Shown piece by piece: positions 44,114 to 53,777 of a stretch of 64,000 nucleotides of DNA. The translations under genes and the position numbers were made by a program. Every line of letters starts with the position of its first letter. Within the stretch, counting starts at the first letter, position 1. The notes under the pieces were generated by a model that ran no database searches, was not told the origin of the DNA, and was given only the letters and a program-made list of their open reading frames with translations. Source of the DNA: Streptomyces pyxinicus (GTDB lineage: Bacteria > Actinomycetota > Actinomycetes > Streptomycetales > Streptomycetaceae); the NCBI RefSeq assembly GCF_024753135.1, contig NZ_JANUGP010000001.1:310001-374000 (forward strand), given 5' to 3'.

Positions 44114-45702
44114 TGACGAACCAGGCTCCTGAGGCGCCGGACGCGCCCGAAGAGGTGCGCGTGCCGGTGGCCCCGGCCGCCGACTGGGTGAACCCGCTGC
44201 GGGACGCCCGGGACCGCCGGCTGCCGCGCATCGCGGGCCCGTCCGGTCTGGTCATCTTCGGCGTGACCGGTGACCTGTCCCGCAAGAAGCTGATGCCGGC
44301 CGTGTACGACCTGGCCAACCGCGGCCTGCTGCCGCCGGGTTTCTCCCTGGTCGGCTTCGCCCGCCGCGACTGGGAGGACCAGGACTTCGCGCAGGTCGTC
44401 CACGACGCGGTGCGCGACCACGCCCGTACCCCGTTCCGTGAGGAGGTGTGGCAGCAGCTCGCCGAGGGCATGCGGTTCATCCCCGGCGACTTCGACGACG
44501 ACACCGCGTTCAAGCAGCTCAAGGACGCCGTCGACGAGCTGGACGCCTCCCGCGGCACCGGCGGCAACTTCGCCTTCTACCTCTCGGTGCCGCCGAAGTT
44601 CTTCCCGAAGGTCGTGCGGCAGCTGAAGAAGCACGGCCTGGCGAGCCCGCCCGAGGGCGCCTGGCGGCGCGCGGTCATCGAGAAGCCGTTCGGCCGCGAT
44701 CTGGCCAGCGCCCGCGAGCTGAACGCGATCGTGCACGACGTGTTCGAACCGGACCAGGTCTTCCGCATCGACCACTACCTCGGCAAGGAGACGGTCCAGA
44801 ACATCCTGGCGCTGCGCTTCGCCAACCAGATGTACGAGCCGATCTGGAACCGCAGTTACGTCGACCACGTCCAGATCACCATGGCCGAGGACATCGGCAT
44901 CGGCGGCCGGGCCGGCTACTACGACGGCATCGGCGCCGCCCGGGACGTCATCCAGAACCACCTGCTCCAGCTAATGGCGCTGACCGCCATGGAGGAGCCG
45001 ATCGCCTTCGACGCGGAGGCGCTGCTCACCGAGAAGCTGAAGGTGCTCAAGTCGGTGCGGCTGCCCGAGGACCTGGGCGCGCACACGGTGCGCGGCCAGT
45101 ACGCGGGTGGCTGGCAGGGCGGCGAGAAGGTCGTCGGCTACCTGGAGGAGGAGGGCATCGACCCGAAGTCGAAGACCGACACCTTCGCCGCGATCAAGCT
45201 GGGCGTCGAGAACCGCCGTTGGGCGGGCGTCCCCTTCTACCTGCGCACCGGCAAGCGTCTCGGCCGCCGGGTCACCGAGATCGCGGTGGTCTTCAAGCGG
45301 GCCCCGCACTCCCCGTTCGACGCCACCGCCACCGAGGAACTGGGCTCCAACGCCATCGTGATCCGGGTCCAGCCGGACGAGGGCATGACCGTGCGGTTCG
45401 GCTCGAAGGTGCCCGGCACCTCGATGGAGATCCGGGACGTGTCGATGGACTTCGCGTACGGCGAGTCGTTCACCGAGTCGAGCCCGGAGGCGTACGAGCG
45501 GCTCATCCTGGACGTGCTGCTCGGCGACGCCAACCTGTTCCCCCGTCACCAGGAAGTGGAAGAGTCCTGGAAGATCCTCGACCCGATCGAGGAGCACTGG
45601 ACGGCGCACGGACGGCCGGCGCAGTACGCGTCGGGCAGCTGGGGGCCCAGGGAAGCGGACGAGATGCTCGCACGAGACGGACGGAGCTGGCGCAGGCCAT
45701 GA
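44113..45702 (+). CDS. zwf: Glucose-6-phosphate dehydrogenase
   Basis: 529 aa. NADP-binding motif LVIFGVTGDLSRKKLMPAVYDL near residue 47, substrate lysine in FRIDHYLGKETVQNILALRFAN, and VPFYLRTGKRLGRRVTEIAVVFK. It catalyses the first oxidative step of the pathway. It overlaps the downstream opcA by four bases (ATGA), which couples the enzyme to its assembly factor. Confidence 0.97.
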   Translation: MTNQAPEAPDAPEEVRVPVAPAADWVNPLRDARDRRLPRIAGPSGLVIFGVTGDLSRKKLMPAVYDLANRGLLPPGFSLVGFARRDWEDQDFAQVVHDAVRDHARTPFREEVWQQLAEGMRFIPGDFDDDTAFKQLKDAVDELDASRGTGGNFAFYLSVPPKFFPKVVRQLKKHGLASPPEGAWRRAVIEKPFGRDLASARELNAIVHDVFEPDQVFRIDHYLGKETVQNILALRFANQMYEPIWNRSYVDHVQITMAEDIGIGGRAGYYDGIGAARDVIQNHLLQLMALTAMEEPIAFDAEALLTEKLKVLKSVRLPEDLGAHTVRGQYAGGWQGGEKVVGYLEEEGIDPKSKTDTFAAIKLGVENRRWAGVPFYLRTGKRLGRRVTEIAVVFKRAPHSPFDATATEELGSNAIVIRVQPDEGMTVRFGSKVPGTSMEIRDVSMDFAYGESFTESSPEAYERLILDVLLGDANLFPRHQEVEESWKILDPIEEHWTAHGRPAQYASGSWGPREADEMLARDGRSWRRP

Positions 45703-46625
45703 AGATCGACCTGACCGACACCACGGCAAGCAAGATCAACAAGGCGTTGGTGCAGGGCCGCCGCGCCATCGGCACCCCGGCCGTGGGCATGGTCCTGACG
45801 ATGATCATCGTTACGGACGAGGAGAACGCCTACGACTCGATCAAGGCGGCGGAGGAGGCCTCGCACGAGCATCCCTCCCGCACCCTGGTCGTCATCAAAC
45901 GGCACGCCCGCACCCTGCGCGACCGCACCCACTCCCGGCTCGACGCCGAGGTCCGGGTCGGCTCCGAGGCCGGCACCGGCGAGACGGTCGTGCTGCGCAC
46001 CTACGGCGAGGTGTCCGACCACGCCGACTCGGTGGTGCTGCCGCTGCTGCTGCCGGACGCCCCGGTGGTCGTCTGGTGGCCGGTGGACGCGCCGGACGCC
46101 CCCGCCAAGGACCCGCTCGGCGCGCTCGCCCAGCGCCGGATCACCGACCTGTACGCGGTCGAACGGCCGATGGAGGTGCTGGACGCGCGGGCCCGCAACT
46201 ACGCGCCCGGCGACACCGACCTCGCCTGGACCCGGCTGACGCTGTGGCGGTCCATGCTGGCCGCCGCCCTGGACCAGGCCCGGGTGAAGGTGACCTCGGC
46301 GGCCGTGGAGGCCGAGGAGGACAACCCGAGCGCCGAGCTGCTGGCCCGCTGGCTGGAGGCGCGGCTGGGCGTGCGGGTGGACCGGGTCGTCACCGAAGGG
46401 CCGGTCGTGACCGCCGTCCGGCTGGGTACCGACAACGGTGAGATCGTCATCGACCGGCCCGAGGGACCGCTCGCGACCCTGACCCTGCCGGGTCAGCCGC
46501 CGCGCACCCTCGCGCTGAAGGTCCGACCGACCTCCGAGCTGATCGCCGAGGAGCTGCGCCGCCTCGACGCCGACGAGATGTACGCCATCGCCCTGACCGG
46601 CGAGGCGACCAAGGAGAACGCCTGA
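45699..46625 (+). CDS. opcA: Glucose-6-phosphate dehydrogenase assembly/activation protein OpcA
   Basis: 308 aa. Family features: [80 protein letters not shown] and [16 protein letters not shown]. OpcA raises activity of, or helps assemble, the actinobacterial and cyanobacterial Zwf enzyme, and its position immediately after zwf agrees. One base separates it from pgi. Confidence 0.95.
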   Translation: MKIDLTDTTASKINKALVQGRRAIGTPAVGMVLTMIIVTDEENAYDSIKAAEEASHEHPSRTLVVIKRHARTLRDRTHSRLDAEVRVGSEAGTGETVVLRTYGEVSDHADSVVLPLLLPDAPVVVWWPVDAPDAPAKDPLGALAQRRITDLYAVERPMEVLDARARNYAPGDTDLAWTRLTLWRSMLAAALDQARVKVTSAAVEAEEDNPSAELLARWLEARLGVRVDRVVTEGPVVTAVRLGTDNGEIVIDRPEGPLATLTLPGQPPRTLALKVRPTSELIAEELRRLDADEMYAIALTGEATKENA

Positions 46626-46626
46626 C

Positions 46627-48291
46627 ATGTCCGACGCCCCGTCAGACACCCCCCAGCTGACCCGCAGGCCCGAGTGGGCGGCGCTCGCCGACCACCGCGC
46701 CGAGGGCCGTCCGCACCTGCGCGAGCTGTTCGCGGCGGACCCCGGCCGCGCCGAGCGGTACGTCGTCACGGTCGGTGACCTGCACATCGACTACAGCAAG
46801 CACCTGGTCACGGACGAGACCCTGGCCCTGCTCCAGGAACTCGCCGCCGCGACCGGCGTGTTCGGCCTGCGGGACGCCATGTTCCGCGGTGAGCGGATCA
46901 ACGTCACCGAGGACCGGGCGGTGCTGCACACCGCGCTGCGTGCCCCGCGGGACGCGGTGATCGAGGTGGACGGCGAGAACGTCGTCCCGAAGGTGCACGC
47001 CGTGCTCGACAAGATGGCGGCCTTCGCCGAGCGGGTGCGCTCGGGTGAGTGGACCGGCCACACCGGCAAGCGGATCAGGAACGTCGTCAACATCGGCATC
47101 GGCGGCTCCGACCTCGGTCCCGCGATGGCCTACGAGGCGCTGCGGCCGTTCACGGCACGGGAGTTGACGTTCCGGTTCGTGTCCAACGTGGACGGTGCCG
47201 ACCTGCACGAGGCCACCCGCGACCTGGACCCGGCCGAGACGCTGTTCATCGTGGCGTCCAAGACCTTCACCACGATCGAGACGATCACCAACGCCAGCTC
47301 GGCCCGTTCCTGGCTGCTGAAGGCCTTCGGCGGCGAGGAGAAGGCGGTCGCGAAGCACTTCGTGGCCCTGTCCACGAACGCGGAGAAGGTCACCGCGTTC
47401 GGCATCGACGCGGACAACATGTTCGAGTTCTGGGACTGGGTCGGCGGCCGGTACTCCTACGACTCCGCGATCGGCCTCTCCCTGATGATCGCGATCGGCT
47501 CCGACCGGTTCCGGGAGATGCTCGACGGCTTCCACCTGGTCGACGAGCACTTCCGCACCGCCCCCGCCGAGGCCAACGCCCCACTGCTCCTGGGCCTCCT
47601 GGGCATCTGGTACGGCAACTTCCACGACGCCCAGTCGCACGCGGTGCTGCCCTACAGCCACTACCTGTCCAAGTTCACCGCCTACCTCCAGCAGCTCGAC
47701 ATGGAGTCCAACGGCAAGTCGGTGCAGCGCGACGGCCGGCCGGTGCACTGGCAGACCGGACCGGTGGTGTGGGGCACGCCCGGCACCAACGGGCAGCACG
47801 CCTATTACCAGTTGATCCACCAGGGCACCGAACTGATCCCGGCGGACTTCATCGGCTTCGCCCGTCCGGTCGCCGAGCTGAGCGAGGAACTGAAGGCGCA
47901 GCACGACCTGTTGATGGCCAACTTCTTCGCCCAGACCCAGGCCCTCGCCTTCGGCAAGACCGCCGACGAGGTCCGCGCGGAGGGCGTCGCCGAGGAGCAG
48001 GTCCCGCACAAGACCTTCCAGGGCGACCACCCCACCACGACCGTCCTCGCCACCGAGCTGACCCCGTCGGTGCTCGGCCAGCTGATCGCCCTCTACGAGC
48101 ACAAGGTGTTCACGCAGGGCGCGGTGTGGAACATCGACTCCTTCGACCAGTGGGGCGTGGAGCTGGGCAAGGTCCTCGCCAAGCGCGTGGAACCCGCCCT
48201 GAGCGAGGGCGCGGACGTGCCCGGTCTCGACCCGTCCACCACGGCCCTCGTCGCCGCCTACCGCACTCTCAAGAACGCATCGGAGAACTGA
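46627..48291 (+). CDS. pgi: Glucose-6-phosphate isomerase
   Basis: 554 aa. Substrate-binding loops [20 protein letters not shown] and [25 protein letters not shown], the long [13 protein letters not shown] segment, [38 protein letters not shown] and the C-terminal [16 protein letters not shown] define the family. Converts G6P and F6P, supplying the oxidative branch from glycolysis or gluconeogenesis. Two bases before gnd. Confidence 0.97.
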   Translation: MSDAPSDTPQLTRRPEWAALADHRAEGRPHLRELFAADPGRAERYVVTVGDLHIDYSKHLVTDETLALLQELAAATGVFGLRDAMFRGERINVTEDRAVLHTALRAPRDAVIEVDGENVVPKVHAVLDKMAAFAERVRSGEWTGHTGKRIRNVVNIGIGGSDLGPAMAYEALRPFTARELTFRFVSNVDGADLHEATRDLDPAETLFIVASKTFTTIETITNASSARSWLLKAFGGEEKAVAKHFVALSTNAEKVTAFGIDADNMFEFWDWVGGRYSYDSAIGLSLMIAIGSDRFREMLDGFHLVDEHFRTAPAEANAPLLLGLLGIWYGNFHDAQSHAVLPYSHYLSKFTAYLQQLDMESNGKSVQRDGRPVHWQTGPVVWGTPGTNGQHAYYQLIHQGTELIPADFIGFARPVAELSEELKAQHDLLMANFFAQTQALAFGKTADEVRAEGVAEEQVPHKTFQGDHPTTTVLATELTPSVLGQLIALYEHKVFTQGAVWNIDSFDQWGVELGKVLAKRVEPALSEGADVPGLDPSTTALVAAYRTLKNASEN

Positions 48292-48293
48292 TC

Positions 48294-49172
48294 ATGCAGC
48301 TCGGTCTCATCGGTCTCGGCAAGATGGGCGGCAACATGCGCGAGCGGATCCGCCGCGCCGGCCACACCGTCATCGGCTACGACCGCAACCCCGAAGTCAC
48401 CGACGTCAAGAGCCTCGCCGAACTGGTCGAGAAGCTGGACGCGCCGCGCCATGTGTGGGTGATGGTCCCGGCGGGCACCGCCACGCAGACCGTCGTGGAC
48501 GAGCTGGGCGACCTGCTGGAGCCCGGTGACACGGTGATCGACGGCGGCAACTCCCGCTGGACGGACGACGAGAAGCACGCCGCCGCGCTGGCCATCAAGG
48601 GCATCGGCTTCGTGGACGCCGGCGTCTCCGGCGGTGTGTGGGGCCTCCAGAACGGCTACGCGCTGATGGTCGGCGGCGAGAAGGAGAACGTCGACCGGCT
48701 CCAGCCGATCTTCGACGCGCTCAAGCCGGAGGGCCCGTACGGCTACGTCCACGCGGGCCGGGTCGGCGCCGGGCACTTCTCGAAGATGGTCCACAACGGC
48801 ATCGAGTACGCCATGATGCAGGCCTACGCCGAGGGCTGGGAGCTGCTGGAGAAGGTGCACTCGGTGGAGAACGTCCGCGAGGTGTACCGGTCCTGGCAGG
48901 AGGGCACGGTCATCCGGTCCTGGCTGCTGGACCTGGCGGTCAACGCCCTGGACGAGGACGAGCACCTGGAGAAGCTGCGCGGCTACGCGGAGGACTCCGG
49001 CGAGGGCCGCTGGACGGTGGAGGCGGCCATCGACAACGCGGTGCCGCTGCCCGCCATCACCGCCTCGCTGTTCGCCCGGTTCGCCTCCCGGCAGGACGAC
49101 TCGCCGCAGATGAAGATGATCGCCGCGCTGCGCAACCAGTTCGGCGGCCACGCGGTCGAGAAGAAGGACTGA
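48294..49172 (+). CDS. gnd: 6-phosphogluconate dehydrogenase, decarboxylating (short form)
   Basis: 292 aa, the short prokaryotic GndA-like form rather than the 470-aa form. NADP-binding motif QLGLIGLGKMGGNMRERIRRAGH, then VMVPAGTATQTVVDEL, VIDGGNSRWTDDEKH, FVDAGVSGGVWGLQNGYALMVGG and HFSKMVHNGIEYAMMQAYAEGWELL with the catalytic lysine. It produces ribulose-5-phosphate, NADPH and carbon dioxide. Last gene of the operon, followed by a strong hairpin. Confidence 0.95.
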   Translation: MQLGLIGLGKMGGNMRERIRRAGHTVIGYDRNPEVTDVKSLAELVEKLDAPRHVWVMVPAGTATQTVVDELGDLLEPGDTVIDGGNSRWTDDEKHAAALAIKGIGFVDAGVSGGVWGLQNGYALMVGGEKENVDRLQPIFDALKPEGPYGYVHAGRVGAGHFSKMVHNGIEYAMMQAYAEGWELLEKVHSVENVREVYRSWQEGTVIRSWLLDLAVNALDEDEHLEKLRGYAEDSGEGRWTVEAAIDNAVPLPAITASLFARFASRQDDSPQMKMIAALRNQFGGHAVEKKD

Positions 49173-49199
49173 GGCGACAGACCCCGACCGGCGCTCCCC

Positions 49200-49230
49200 C
49201 GGCCCGGACCGCCCCGTGCGGTCCGGGCCG
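49200..49230 (+). terminator. Terminator of the pentose phosphate operon
   Basis: Perfect 13-base stem CGGCCCGGACCGC / GCGGTCCGGGCCG with the five-base loop CCCGT, 28 bases after the gnd stop codon. Confidence 0.85.
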
Positions 49231-49342
49231 TCGTCGTACCCGGGGATGTGACATTGGTCCTCCGGGAAGGCGGGCCGCTGCTTCTACAATCTCCGGCACG
49301 CGGGCGCGCGACGCCCTGGGGACCCCGGCACGAAGGACAGCG

Positions 49343-50008
49343 ATGACGAGCGTCGAAGAACCGCCGCCGCCCGCGGGGCGGGCGCGGGACGCGGCCCGCA
49401 CCAGGGCCGAGATCCTCGACGCGGCCACCCGGGAGTTCGCACGGGCCGGCTACGACGGCGCCCGGGTCGACGAGATAGCGGCCCGCACCCACACCACCAA
49501 GCGGATGATCTACTACTACTTCGGCGGCAAGGAGCAGTTGTTCACGGCGGTGCTGGAGCGGGCCTACACCGCCTCCCGGGAGGCCGAACGGCACCTGGAC
49601 GTGGACCATCAGGACCCGGTCGCGGCGATCCGGCGGCTGGCGGAGCTGACCTTCGACCACCACGAGCGGCACCCGGAGTTCGTCCGGCTGGTCAGCATCG
49701 AGAACATCCACGGCGCCGAACACCTCGAGGCATCCGACAAGCTCGGCACGATCGGTTCCCCGGTACTGGACACGCTGCGCCGGGTGCTGGCGGCCGGGCA
49801 GGAGGCGGGGCGGTTCCGCGGCGATGTGGACGCGGTCGACCTGCACGTCATGATCGGTTCGTACTGTTTCTTCCGGGTGGCGGGCCGGCACACCTTCGAC
49901 GCCCTGTTCGGCCGAGACCTGGTGGACCCGGCCCAGCGGGACCATTACCGCCGCATGCTCGGTGACATGGTGGTCGCGTATCTGACGGCGGACCTGGACG
50001 CGGACTGA
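49343..50008 (+). CDS. TetR-family transcriptional regulator
   Basis: 221 aa. HTH RDAARTRAEILDAATREFARAGYDGARVDEIAARTHTTKRMIYYYFGGKEQLFTAVLERAY (about 16-75) with a C-terminal helical domain containing FDHHERHPEFVRLVSIENIHGAEHL, similar to TetR_C_41-type regulators. ATG 49343, GAAGGA seven bases upstream. It stands alone after the operon terminator; a target cannot be assigned. Confidence 0.9.
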   Translation: MTSVEEPPPPAGRARDAARTRAEILDAATREFARAGYDGARVDEIAARTHTTKRMIYYYFGGKEQLFTAVLERAYTASREAERHLDVDHQDPVAAIRRLAELTFDHHERHPEFVRLVSIENIHGAEHLEASDKLGTIGSPVLDTLRRVLAAGQEAGRFRGDVDAVDLHVMIGSYCFFRVAGRHTFDALFGRDLVDPAQRDHYRRMLGDMVVAYLTADLDAD

Positions 50009-50043
50009 GCCCTCGGCCGGCGGCAGGGCCTGCGGATGCGGGC

Positions 50044-50484
50044 TCAGCGCTTCGGGACGCCGTACACCCGCTCGACGCGCAGCCGCACCACCAGCCTGCG
50101 GTCGCGGACCATGGCGGCGCGGTAGTCGTCCCAGTCGGGGTGTTCGCCGAGCACGTCCCGGTACAGCCGGATCAGCTCCTCGACCGTCTCGTCATGCGGG
50201 TCCGCGGCGACCGGGGACACCTCGGCCGTGCCCTCGGCGACGGCGTAGGCCCAGCGGTCGGCGCTGGTGACGTGGTAGGAGGCGCGCGGATCGCGGCGCA
50301 GGTTGCGGGTCTTGGCGCGGTCGTCGGTGACCGAGATCCGGACGACCCGCTCGTCCGGGTCGTAGGCGTGGCTGACGTTGGACAGCTGGGGGCGGCCGTC
50401 CCGCTTGAGGGTGACCAGCACCCCCGCGTGCCCGTCTGAGAGCAGTTCGAGCAGTGCCGCGTCCTGCGCGGAGTCCTGGGTCAT
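50044..50484 (-). CDS. PPOX-class F420-dependent oxidoreductase
   Basis: 146-aa split-barrel flavin/deazaflavin protein: GVLVTLKRDGRPQLSNVSHAYDPDERVVRISVTDDRAKTRNLRRDPRASYHV is the typical F420H2-dependent FDOR-B start. WAYAVAEGTAEVSP and DDYRAAMVRDRRLVVRLRVERVYG complete the fold. It probably reduces a small substrate with F420H2. It is divergent from a TetR gene, and the shared region has two palindromic operators, so TetR control is likely. Confidence 0.88.
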   Translation of the reverse strand: MTQDSAQDAALLELLSDGHAGVLVTLKRDGRPQLSNVSHAYDPDERVVRISVTDDRAKTRNLRRDPRASYHVTSADRWAYAVAEGTAEVSPVAADPHDETVEELIRLYRDVLGEHPDWDDYRAAMVRDRRLVVRLRVERVYGVPKR

Positions 50485-50525
50485 GACAGTGACAACCCCG
50501 CGCGGCGGGCGCCGCATTCCCGCCG

Positions 50526-50564
50526 ATAGACACTGTCTACTTACGGCTGGTAGACAGTGTCTAT
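50526..50564. promoter_or_regulatory. Tandem palindromic operators covering the TetR start codon
   Basis: ATAGACACTGTCTAC (50526-50540) and GTAGACAGTGTCTAT (50550-50564) are exact reverse complements. Each contains TAGACA-N-TGTCTA, itself a palindrome, so there are two full sites ten turns-of-base apart in one larger palindrome. The second overlaps the ATG at 50563, so binding would block transcription start or very early elongation of the TetR gene. Confidence 0.8.
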
Positions 50565-51141
50565 GACCGAATCCGACGCGGGCCTGCGGGCTCGGCTGAT
50601 CGACGTGGGGGCCGAGCTGCTGGCCGCCGAGGGACCGCAGGCGCTGACCTTGCGGGAGATCGCCCGGCGGGCCGGGGTCTCGCACGGGGCGCCGCGCCGC
50701 TACTTCCCCACTCACCTGGAGCTGCTGTCGGCCATCGCCCGGCGGGGCTTTACCGACCTCGGCGAGCGGGTGCGGGCGGTGCTCGCCCGGGAGGCGTCCG
50801 CCGGCCCCCGGGATCGCGTGGCCGCGCTGGCGCGGACGTACCTGGACTTCGCGCTGGGCAGCCCCGGCATGTACGAGCTGATGTTCCGTCACGACATCCT
50901 GGAGAGCGGTCATCTGGGCCTGCGGGAGACGAGTCTCCCGTTGTTCGGCGTGCTCGTGGAGCTGGTCGGCGAGGTGCGGCCGGAGGGGGACGCCCGGCGG
51001 GTGGCGGGCGCGCTGTGGGCGAACCTGCACGGGGCGGCCCAGCTGTGGCGCTGGCGCAGTCTGCAACTGGCCCTCGGGGAAAAGGACTTCGCGCCGCTGG
51101 TCGAGACGGTGCTGCTGGCCCACCTGGGGCGGGACCGGTGA
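50563..51141 (+). CDS. TetR-family transcriptional regulator of the efflux transporter
   Basis: 192 aa. HTH GLRARLIDVGAELLAAEGPQALTLREIARRAGVSHGAPRRYFPTHLELLSAIARRGF (about 7-62), helical C-terminal WHG-like domain (LARTYLDFALGSPGMYELMFRHDIL). ATG 50563 has no convincing Shine-Dalgarno sequence and lies inside an operator; a leaderless mRNA is possible, with GTG 50557 as alternative. The stop overlaps the transporter start by four bases (GTGA), so regulator and pump are coupled. Confidence 0.9.
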   Translation: MTESDAGLRARLIDVGAELLAAEGPQALTLREIARRAGVSHGAPRRYFPTHLELLSAIARRGFTDLGERVRAVLAREASAGPRDRVAALARTYLDFALGSPGMYELMFRHDILESGHLGLRETSLPLFGVLVELVGEVRPEGDARRVAGALWANLHGAAQLWRWRSLQLALGEKDFAPLVETVLLAHLGRDR

Positions 51142-52487
51142 ACCGCGTCTGGACGCTGGCGAGCTGTGTGGCGGGCGCCGTGGTCGTCGCGCTGGACGGT
51201 ACGGTCCTCACCGTCGCGCAGCCCAGCCTTCAGAGGGAGTTGGGAGCCTCCTTCACCGAGGTGCAGTGGACCAGTACCGCCTATCTGGTCCCGGTGGCGG
51301 GCCTGCTGGTGTTCGCGGGACGGCTGGGCGACCGGTACGGGCACCGGCGGGTATTCGCGCTCGGCCTGCTCGGGTTCGGCACCGCCTCGGCGGGCATCGG
51401 CCTCGCCCCCGGGGTGGAATGGGTGATCGGATTGCGCGCGGTGCAGGGCGTGTTCGGGGCCCTGGCGCAGCCGGCCACGCTGGCGATGCTGCGGGCCGCG
51501 TACCCGCCGGACCGGCTGGCGGCGCCGCTGGCCGTGCGCACCGTCGCGATCGGGCTGGCGGCGGCTGCGGGCCCGCTGCTGGGCGGGGCACTGGTGTCGG
51601 GCCCTGGCTGGCGGGCGGTGTTCTTCGTCAACGTGCTGCCGGCGCTGGTCTTCGGGCTTCCGGCCCTGCTCGGCCGGGAGCACCGCCCGGCCGGCTCACC
51701 GCCCGCGCTGGACCTGCCCGGCGCCGCGCTGCTCGCGGTGACGCTGGCCGCCCTGGTGCACGCGCTGTCCGGCGGTGCCGCCGCCCCCGCCGCCGGTGCC
51801 GTCTCCCTGGTCGCGGCGGCCGTCCTGGTACGGCACGAACGGCGGACCGCGCACCCGCTGCTGCCGGCCCGGGTGGTCGGCTCCCAGGTGGTCGGCGCGG
51901 CCCTCGGCACCCTGGTCGCCGTCTCGGCGGCCCTGTTCGGCACCCTGTTCGTGATCACGTACGTGCTCCAGCGCGGGCTCGGGCTCGACCCGTTCGACAG
52001 CGCGCTGCGCGGACTGCCGCTGGCGGTGCTCATGATCGGCTCCGCCGCGCTGTGCCCCGTACTGCTGCGCCGGGTGGGGGCGCGGGTCACGACGGCGACG
52101 GCGGCCTCGGTGCTGGCACTCGGCGTCCTCGTGCTCTCCGGGAACACCGCGACACCCGCTCTGGCCTGCGGGTTCGCGCTGCTGGGCGGCGGGTTCGGCA
52201 CCGTGATGGTGGCGGCCACCCAGGTCGTCGTACGGCACGCGGAGGTGGCGGTGGCCGGGGTGGCGGGCGGGCTCCAGCAGACCGCGCTGAACATCGGCCC
52301 CGCCGTCGGCGTCGCCACGGCCGCCGCGCTGCTGAGCGCGGGCACCGGGCCGGCGCTGCTCGTCCTGGCGGCGCTCGCCGTGCTCGGCGCGCTCCTCGCC
52401 GCAGCCCTGCCCGGGGCCGGCGGCGTCGCGTCGATCACACCGTCCGGTGCTGAGCGGGTACCCGGACGGGTTCCCGCGGGACGATGA
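51138..52487 (+). CDS. MFS drug-efflux transporter (EmrB/QacA type)
   Basis: 449 aa. Motif D1-type LDGTVLTVAQPSLQRELGASFTEVQWTSTAYLVPVAGLLVFAGRLGDRYGHRRVFALGLLGF, with motif A GRLGDRYGHRR, and twelve to fourteen helices in all. Drug:H+ antiporters of this group are commonly repressed by an adjacent TetR, as here. GTG start inside the regulator's stop codon. Substrate unknown. Confidence 0.9.
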   Translation: MNRVWTLASCVAGAVVVALDGTVLTVAQPSLQRELGASFTEVQWTSTAYLVPVAGLLVFAGRLGDRYGHRRVFALGLLGFGTASAGIGLAPGVEWVIGLRAVQGVFGALAQPATLAMLRAAYPPDRLAAPLAVRTVAIGLAAAAGPLLGGALVSGPGWRAVFFVNVLPALVFGLPALLGREHRPAGSPPALDLPGAALLAVTLAALVHALSGGAAAPAAGAVSLVAAAVLVRHERRTAHPLLPARVVGSQVVGAALGTLVAVSAALFGTLFVITYVLQRGLGLDPFDSALRGLPLAVLMIGSAALCPVLLRRVGARVTTATAASVLALGVLVLSGNTATPALACGFALLGGGFGTVMVAATQVVVRHAEVAVAGVAGGLQQTALNIGPAVGVATAAALLSAGTGPALLVLAALAVLGALLAAALPGAGGVASITPSGAERVPGRVPAGR

Positions 52488-52539
52488 GCCGCGGGTGGGT
52501 GAGCCTCCGAGAGTGAGGCGGCACGAGCGGAGGAGAGCC

Positions 52540-53766
52540 ATGGGGCGGTTGCGACAGGAGACGGACCCGGAAGAGGCCGGGCTGGACGTGCAGGCCTTGG
52601 ACCGCCTGGACCGGCACGTCGCCGGCCACGTCGACGCCGGACGCCTGCCCGGCTACCTGCTGGCGCTGGCCCGGGGCGGCCGGGTCGCCCACCTGAGCAC
52701 CTACGGGCGGCGCGATGTCGCGGCGGGGCTGCCGGTCGAGGCGGACACCCTGTGGCGGATCTACTCGATGACCAAGCCGGTCACCGCCGTGGCGGTGCTG
52801 ATGCTCGTGGAGGAGGGCCGGCTGTCCCTGGACGACCCGCTGGAGCGCCACCTGCCGGCCTTCGCCCACCCCCGGGTGTACGAGGGCGGTACGGGCGCCG
52901 CCGTACGCACCCGCCCGGCCGCCGGTCCCGTCCTGCTGCGGCACCTGCTCACCCACACCGCCGGGCTGACCTTCGGCTTCTACCACAAGCACCCGGTCGA
53001 CGCCCTCTACCGCGAGGCGGGCCTGGAGTTCTCGGTGCCGCCGGGCGCCGACCTGGCGGAGACCGTGGAGGTGTACGCGCGGATGCCGCTCCAGTTCGAC
53101 CCGGGCACGCGGTGGAACTACTCGGTCGCCTCCAACGTGCTGGGCCGGGTCGTCGAGGTCGTCTCCGGGCAGCCGCTGGACGTGTTCTTCGCCGAGCGGA
53201 TCCTCACCCCGCTCGGCATGACCGACACCGGCTTCCAGGTCGCGCCCGAACACCGGGACCGGCTGGCCGAGTTGTACGGCGAGAGCGGGGGCGGCGGGAT
53301 CGCGCCGGTGCCGGGGCTGCCGGTGCTCGGCGGCCGGCCGCGTTTCCTGTCCGGCAGCGGCGGTCTGGTCTCCTCGGCGCACGACTTCCACCGGTTCATG
53401 GAACTCCTGCGCCGGGGCGGCGAACTGGACGGCACCCGGCTGCTGTCCGCCGGGACCGTCGCCCAGATGACCGGCAACCGGCTGCCCGGCGGCGCGATCC
53501 TGCGCGACTTCGGCGCCCCGGTCCACCGGGAGCCCGGCAACGACGGCCTCGGCTTCGGCTTCAACGTCTCGGTGGTGACCGACCCGTCCCGCACCCTGGC
53601 CCCGTCGAGCGCCGGCACCTACGGCTGGACCGGCGCGGCCACCACCGCGTTCTGGGTCGCCCCGGCCCACGACCTCACCGTCCAGTTCATGACCCAGCTC
53701 CGCCCGAAGACCCTTAAAGTCCTCCCCGAACTGCGGCGGCTGGTGCACGAGGCGGTCACGGGCTGA
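52540..53766 (+). CDS. Class C beta-lactamase-fold serine hydrolase (EstB-like esterase)
   Basis: 408 aa. Active-site SxxK in RIYSMTKPVTAVAV, followed by LLTHTAGLTFGFYHKHPVDALY, the second motif WNYSVASNVLGRVVEVVSGQPL (YxV/N position) and a C-terminal TYGWTGAATTAFWV that supplies the glycine triad position. No signal peptide, so cytoplasmic, which favours an esterase rather than a penicillin-binding enzyme. ATG 52540 with GGAGG nine bases upstream. Confidence 0.9.
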   Translation: MGRLRQETDPEEAGLDVQALDRLDRHVAGHVDAGRLPGYLLALARGGRVAHLSTYGRRDVAAGLPVEADTLWRIYSMTKPVTAVAVLMLVEEGRLSLDDPLERHLPAFAHPRVYEGGTGAAVRTRPAAGPVLLRHLLTHTAGLTFGFYHKHPVDALYREAGLEFSVPPGADLAETVEVYARMPLQFDPGTRWNYSVASNVLGRVVEVVSGQPLDVFFAERILTPLGMTDTGFQVAPEHRDRLAELYGESGGGGIAPVPGLPVLGGRPRFLSGSGGLVSSAHDFHRFMELLRRGGELDGTRLLSAGTVAQMTGNRLPGGAILRDFGAPVHREPGNDGLGFGFNVSVVTDPSRTLAPSSAGTYGWTGAATTAFWVAPAHDLTVQFMTQLRPKTLKVLPELRRLVHEAVTG

Positions 53767-53777
53767 GCACCCGGGTC

